Shown here: positions 60,249 to 60,403 of the stretch, one piece after another
How positions within the stretch are numbered: the stretch's first letter is position 1
Layout: the number at the start of each line of letters is the position of its first letter
Assembly (NCBI GenBank): GCA_027619415.1
Contig: JAQCFO010000006.1
Coordinates: 1 to 60,403 of the forward strand
Direction: 5' to 3'
Origin: Bacteroidota bacterium
GTDB taxonomy: Bacteria; Bacteroidota; Bacteroidia; Flavobacteriales; Flavobacteriaceae
Length of the DNA: 60,403 nt
Notes under the pieces: generated by a model
What the model was told of the DNA's origin: nothing
What the model saw: the letters and a program-made list of their open reading frames with translations, nothing else
Database searches by the model: none
Position numbers and translations under genes: made by a program

Positions 60249-60403
60249 TTAATATCCTGGATTTTGAGTCAAATTTGGATTATTTACTAGTTCTAGTGCA
60301 GGGATTGGAAATAACAAATGCTTCTCCTCTAGAGATTTATTTGTACTAAGAATAGTATGGCCTACAAAATTATCAAAACCACCTGTTTTGCTATTAAATA
60401 CCT
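60249..60403 (-). CDS. RagB/SusD-family outer-membrane protein, C-terminal end only
   Basis: The last ~50 codons of a gene that enters from the right edge, ending with TAA at 60249-60251. The visible product includes GHTILSTNKSLEEKHLLFPI and the typical SusD ending NPNLTQNPGY. SusD lipoproteins bind glycans or other substrates at the cell surface and cap a SusC TonB-dependent channel. A susC gene is expected upstream, beyond the window. It shows that another polysaccharide-utilisation locus begins here. Confidence 0.9.
   Translation of the reverse strand, partial: VFNSKTGGFDNFVGHTILSTNKSLEEKHLLFPIPALELVNNPNLTQNPGY

Noticed and set aside
1-60403. CRISPR arrays, insertion sequences or prophage genes
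   Set aside because: No regularly spaced repeats, transposase, integrase or phage structural genes were found.

Overview
The window is strongly A+T-rich, gene-dense DNA from a Bacteroidota bacterium, most likely a marine member of the Flavobacteriia. The signs are a SusD carboxy-terminus at the right edge, Bacteroidota-only families (DUF4271, DUF4296, a 'GYDIA' GHMP kinase, NagB fused to PIG-L), candidate -7 boxes of the form TAnnTTTG, almost no Shine-Dalgarno sequences, several TTG/GTG starts, and a mevalonate pathway. The mixture of sulfatase, GH20, GH109, DUF1080, DUF1501 and DUF1553 genes is typical of marine polysaccharide degraders. No rRNA, complete tRNA, insertion sequence or CRISPR array was found.

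Layout. (1) 1-11 kb: a catabolic cluster with a 5'-truncated GH20 hexosaminidase, a GH109 NAD-dependent glycosidase, two DUF1080 proteins, three further Gfo/Idh/MocA oxidoreductases, a TIM-barrel isomerase/lyase and an FGE-fold protein without active-site cysteines. (2) 11-20.5 kb: an esterase lipoprotein, a DUF1549/DUF1553 cytochrome-type protein with its DUF1501 partner, a two-subunit sodium:solute symporter in an operon with two esterases, and a genuine formylglycine-generating enzyme. (3) 20.5-31 kb: HMG-CoA reductase with a GHMP kinase, a sulfatase, an SSS symporter overlapping NagB-PIG-L, CutC, a POT peptide transporter and a thioredoxin-like protein. (4) 31-47.3 kb: housekeeping genes (hemD, a GT2 glycosyltransferase, dihydroorotase, tyrS, a PhoB/PhoR-like pair, trmB, mrp, a NifU-domain protein, ferredoxin reductase, mevalonate decarboxylase and kinase, a UbiA prenyltransferase, an S4 pseudouridine synthase). 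(5) 47.3-53 kb: a second oxidative sugar locus with a ThuA protein and a ThuA pseudogene fragment, Gfo/Idh, DUF1080, and a GMC dehydrogenase with its Tat-lipoprotein small subunit. (6) 53-59.7 kb: the complete hutHUIG histidine operon with a divergent LysR regulator. (7) 59.7-60.4 kb: a repeat- and hairpin-rich gap, then the end of a SusD gene.

How the parts may work together. Gfo/Idh oxidoreductases, DUF1080 proteins, an AP-endonuclease-2-type TIM barrel, ThuA, and GMC plus gluconate-2-dehydrogenase-subunit-3 proteins are the families linked to sugar oxidation at C3 followed by elimination or hydrolysis of the 3-keto-glycoside. Two loci here carry these families, share a paralogous Gfo/Idh-DUF1080 gene pair, and most members bear Tat or lipoprotein signals. 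I infer an envelope-located oxidative glycosidase system working beside classical hydrolysis (GH20), desulfation (sulfatase with FGE) and amino-sugar uptake and catabolism (symporter with NagB-PIG-L). The substrate cannot be read from the sequence; a sulfated or acetylated amino-sugar glycan is the best guess.
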